A stretch of DNA of 7,962 nt. It comes from Chitinivibrionia bacterium (lineage in GTDB: Bacteria > Krumholzibacteriota > Krumholzibacteriia > WVZY01). Shown piece after piece: positions 6,190 to 7,962 of the stretch (position 1 is its first letter; each line of letters opens with the position of its first letter). The notes beneath the pieces were generated by a model that saw only the letters and a list, made by a program, of their open reading frames with translations, had not been told where the DNA came from and ran no database searches. The position numbers were made by a program, and so were the translations under genes. The stretch spans positions 1 to 7,962 of the forward strand of contig JACQXT010000166.1 of the NCBI GenBank assembly GCA_016208665.1, in the 5' to 3' direction.

Positions 6190-7962
6190 CTACAGCACGA
6201 TCCCCGTCAATTTGAAAAACACGTTGAGCACCGTTCCGACCAGGATCGCATAGGGTAGAATGAACGCCGCCATTGCCAGCGCCGTCCCGAAGCCCCGCTC
6301 CTTGATCATCACGAAGAAATTGGCGATGCACGGCACAAACAGCGTCATGACCACCATGCTCACCGCAACCTGGTTGTTGCTCAGCATGCCGCCCTTGAAG
6401 AGGTCGTAGAGACCCGCCGCGCCGTAGTCCCTCCTGAAGAACCCCACGATGAATGCAAACGTGCTTTCAACGGGAAGGCCCAGCATCGTGTCGATGACGG
6501 GGCGCGCTGTCCTCTCCAGCATGGTTATCACGCCCGCCCGCTCGATGATAAAGAGAAGCAGCGTTCCGGCGAGAAACAACGGAACCGCTTCCATCAAGAA
6601 CCACTTCAACCGGTGGACCGATTTCGTGAGGATGTTGAGCATGAGCGGAGGCCGGAGCGGCGGGAGTTCGACGATGAAATCGCCTCTCCTGCCCGGTATG
6701 AGACGCGCCGAGAGAGCGCCGACGATGAAGAGCTGCGCGAGCACCATGCCGATGACGGCCGCCGTCACGACCGGCGAGCACTGCGATACGATCGCGAGAA
6801 GGACGCCGAGCTGCGCAGAACACGGTATGTCCAGCGCGAGAAGGAGCGTGGCGATGATCCGTTCCTTCTTCGAGTCGAGAATCCGCGTCGTCAGCGTGGC
6901 CATCGTGGCGCACCCCAAGCCCAGAACCATGGGCAGCACCGCCTTGCCGTTGAGGCCGATTTTCCGCATGGTCCGGTCGGCGATGACGGAAAGCCGGGGC
7001 AGGTACCCGGAATCTTCCAGCACGCCGAACGCGAAGAAGAAGGTTGCGACGATCGGCATGACGATGGCGATGGCATACGTGAGCCCCATCGATACCAATC
7101 CGTACTGTCCCAGCAGAAGATCGCGAACGAATGGGCCGGCGCCGATGCGATCCAGCCCGGACTGCGCCAGCGGAAGCAGGTGTTTGCCGAATAATCCCGT
7201 TTGCACCGCATCGACAAGCGTTCCGGCGCCGAACACGCCGACGAACTTGTACATGAGGTAAAGGATTTCGACGAGGAACAGCGTGCCGAGAAACGCGTGT
7301 GTCGTCAGTTTCTCGAGCGCCCGGTAGGGGAGCACGGCGAAGAGAAACATCAGGGAAACGACGTGCAGGAGGGTCGGATGCACTCCCCAATCCCCCAACT
7401 TCTCCACCCCCGCGAGCAAGTACAGGGCGAGCGAGAACAGCGTAATGAGGAGCGCTCCGAACGTCTGTTTCCTGCGCACTGCAGTGCGGGCGGCGGCGCC
7501 GAGCGCGCTCATATCCTTCAGGTATACGGCGTCGAGGAGTCGGTCCACCGCGCGGGAGCGGGAGACGCCGATGATATAGCCGAGCGGGTTCGAAAATTGT
7601 TCCTGGAGCGTATCGGCAATCGCCATGGCTTCTGCGGCGCGTTCCCGGCCCATCACGGTTTCGAATGAATCACGCGCCTCCGTGGGATTCGAGAGAAACA
7701 TGAGGGCAAGCGCTCGTTTCCGTATGGGGCATTCGGGAAGGAGGAGAGAGATCCGCTCGATGGCGTTTTCGATCTCCTGGGGGTAACCGACCGGGATTGT
7801 CGGGACGGAAGCGGTCCCCGCCAGATGGCCGGAGAGCCTCTTGAAACCCTTCTTCTCCACAGCGACCGTCTCCACGACCGGAACGCCGATCGCCTCGGCG
7901 AGAGCCGCAGACGAGATGCGTATTCATCGCCGCGCGGCTTCGTCCATCATGTTGAGCACGAG
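6190..7962 (-). pseudogene. feoB: FeoB ferrous iron transporter, 5'-truncated by the window and interrupted by one in-frame TGA
   Basis: FeoB imports Fe(II) across the inner membrane with a cytoplasmic GTPase domain. At the right edge the frame reads LVLNMMDEAARR, where NMMD (7942-7953) is the G4 guanine-specificity motif. Then TGA (7924-7926) replaces the residue that is usually Gly or Asn before IRI, and the same frame continues through IRISSAALAEAIGVPVV into the whole rest of FeoB. GGA to TGA is one change. Counting from GTG 7875: helical spacer to about 130; membrane helices from about 135; first gate GLGCATMATLTTR with Cys322 and PCSAQL with Cys352; GFFRRDYG (478-485); second gate VPC with Cys516; end at 562. 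The GFFRRDYG segment replaces the common GFFAKE, and GLGCATMA replaces GFGCNVPA, so this is a divergent FeoB subtype. No feoA lies downstream. The GTG 7875 has no ribosome site, so the downstream piece is unlikely to be a separate gene. It is tail-to-tail with the flippase gene, 14 bp apart. Confidence 0.9.

Noticed and set aside
6179..6193. Small hairpin GTAGCG-gcg-CGCTAC between the convergent flippase and feoB ends
   Set aside because: Only 6 bp of stem, overlapping the feoB stop, with no T-run on either strand, so it is not a credible intrinsic terminator.
5486..6331. A 281-codon minus-strand frame spanning the flippase and feoB ends
   Set aside because: It runs antisense to the flippase and in a wrong frame over feoB; the product is charged and featureless.
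7924..7926. TGA read as Gly (alternative code as in SR1/Gracilibacteria)
   Set aside because: The 951-aa gene stops at TGA right at the flippase start, the hydratase is broken by TAA instead, and the gene content and G+C do not resemble those lineages.

Overview
The window comes from a Gram-negative bacterium. It has a Sec-exported multidomain glycan-type protein, a Wzx-type lipid-linked-oligosaccharide flippase, a FeoB iron transporter and a bacterial trigger factor. The gene content fits an anaerobic or metabolically versatile lineage (deltaproteobacterial or Nitrospirota-like, for example), but nothing here fixes the phylum. By hand count of a few lines, G+C is about 52-53% up to roughly 1780 and about 57-70% after it, so the window has two compositional halves.

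Layout: (1) 1-540, minus strand: tRNA-Leu(UAG) followed after 15 nt by the 5' part of tig (trigger factor), whose product begins with a striking His/Asp-rich tail. (2) 541-790: a gap with a weak tRNA/tig promoter candidate and a cluster of three abutting inverted repeats (690-754). (3) 791-1573, minus: a crotonase-family enoyl-CoA hydratase gene, complete except for one in-frame TAA where the family usually has Glu. Its promoter region carries a 14-bp perfect palindrome overlapping the -35 element. (4) 1783-6175, plus: a two-gene unit with 29 bp overlap. The first gene encodes a 951-aa exported protein (all-helical N-terminal domain, beta-sandwich middle, jelly-roll-like domain, C-terminal CBM48/AMPK-type glycogen-binding domain). 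The second encodes a 521-aa MOP-superfamily oligosaccharide flippase. (5) 6190-7962, minus, convergent with the flippase: a feoB gene running off the window edge, interrupted by one in-frame TGA just after the G4 motif of its GTPase domain.

The plus-strand pair most plausibly acts in making, exporting or holding an envelope or extracellular glycan: the flippase moves the lipid-linked unit across the inner membrane and the exported partner touches the glycan outside. This is inference from domains and overlap. The most striking direct observation is that two of the four protein genes other than tig carry a single premature stop, each explained by one G-to-T change on the coding strand (GAA to TAA, GGA to TGA), with the reading frame intact on both sides. 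That means young pseudogenes or sequence errors, and the raw reads should settle which.
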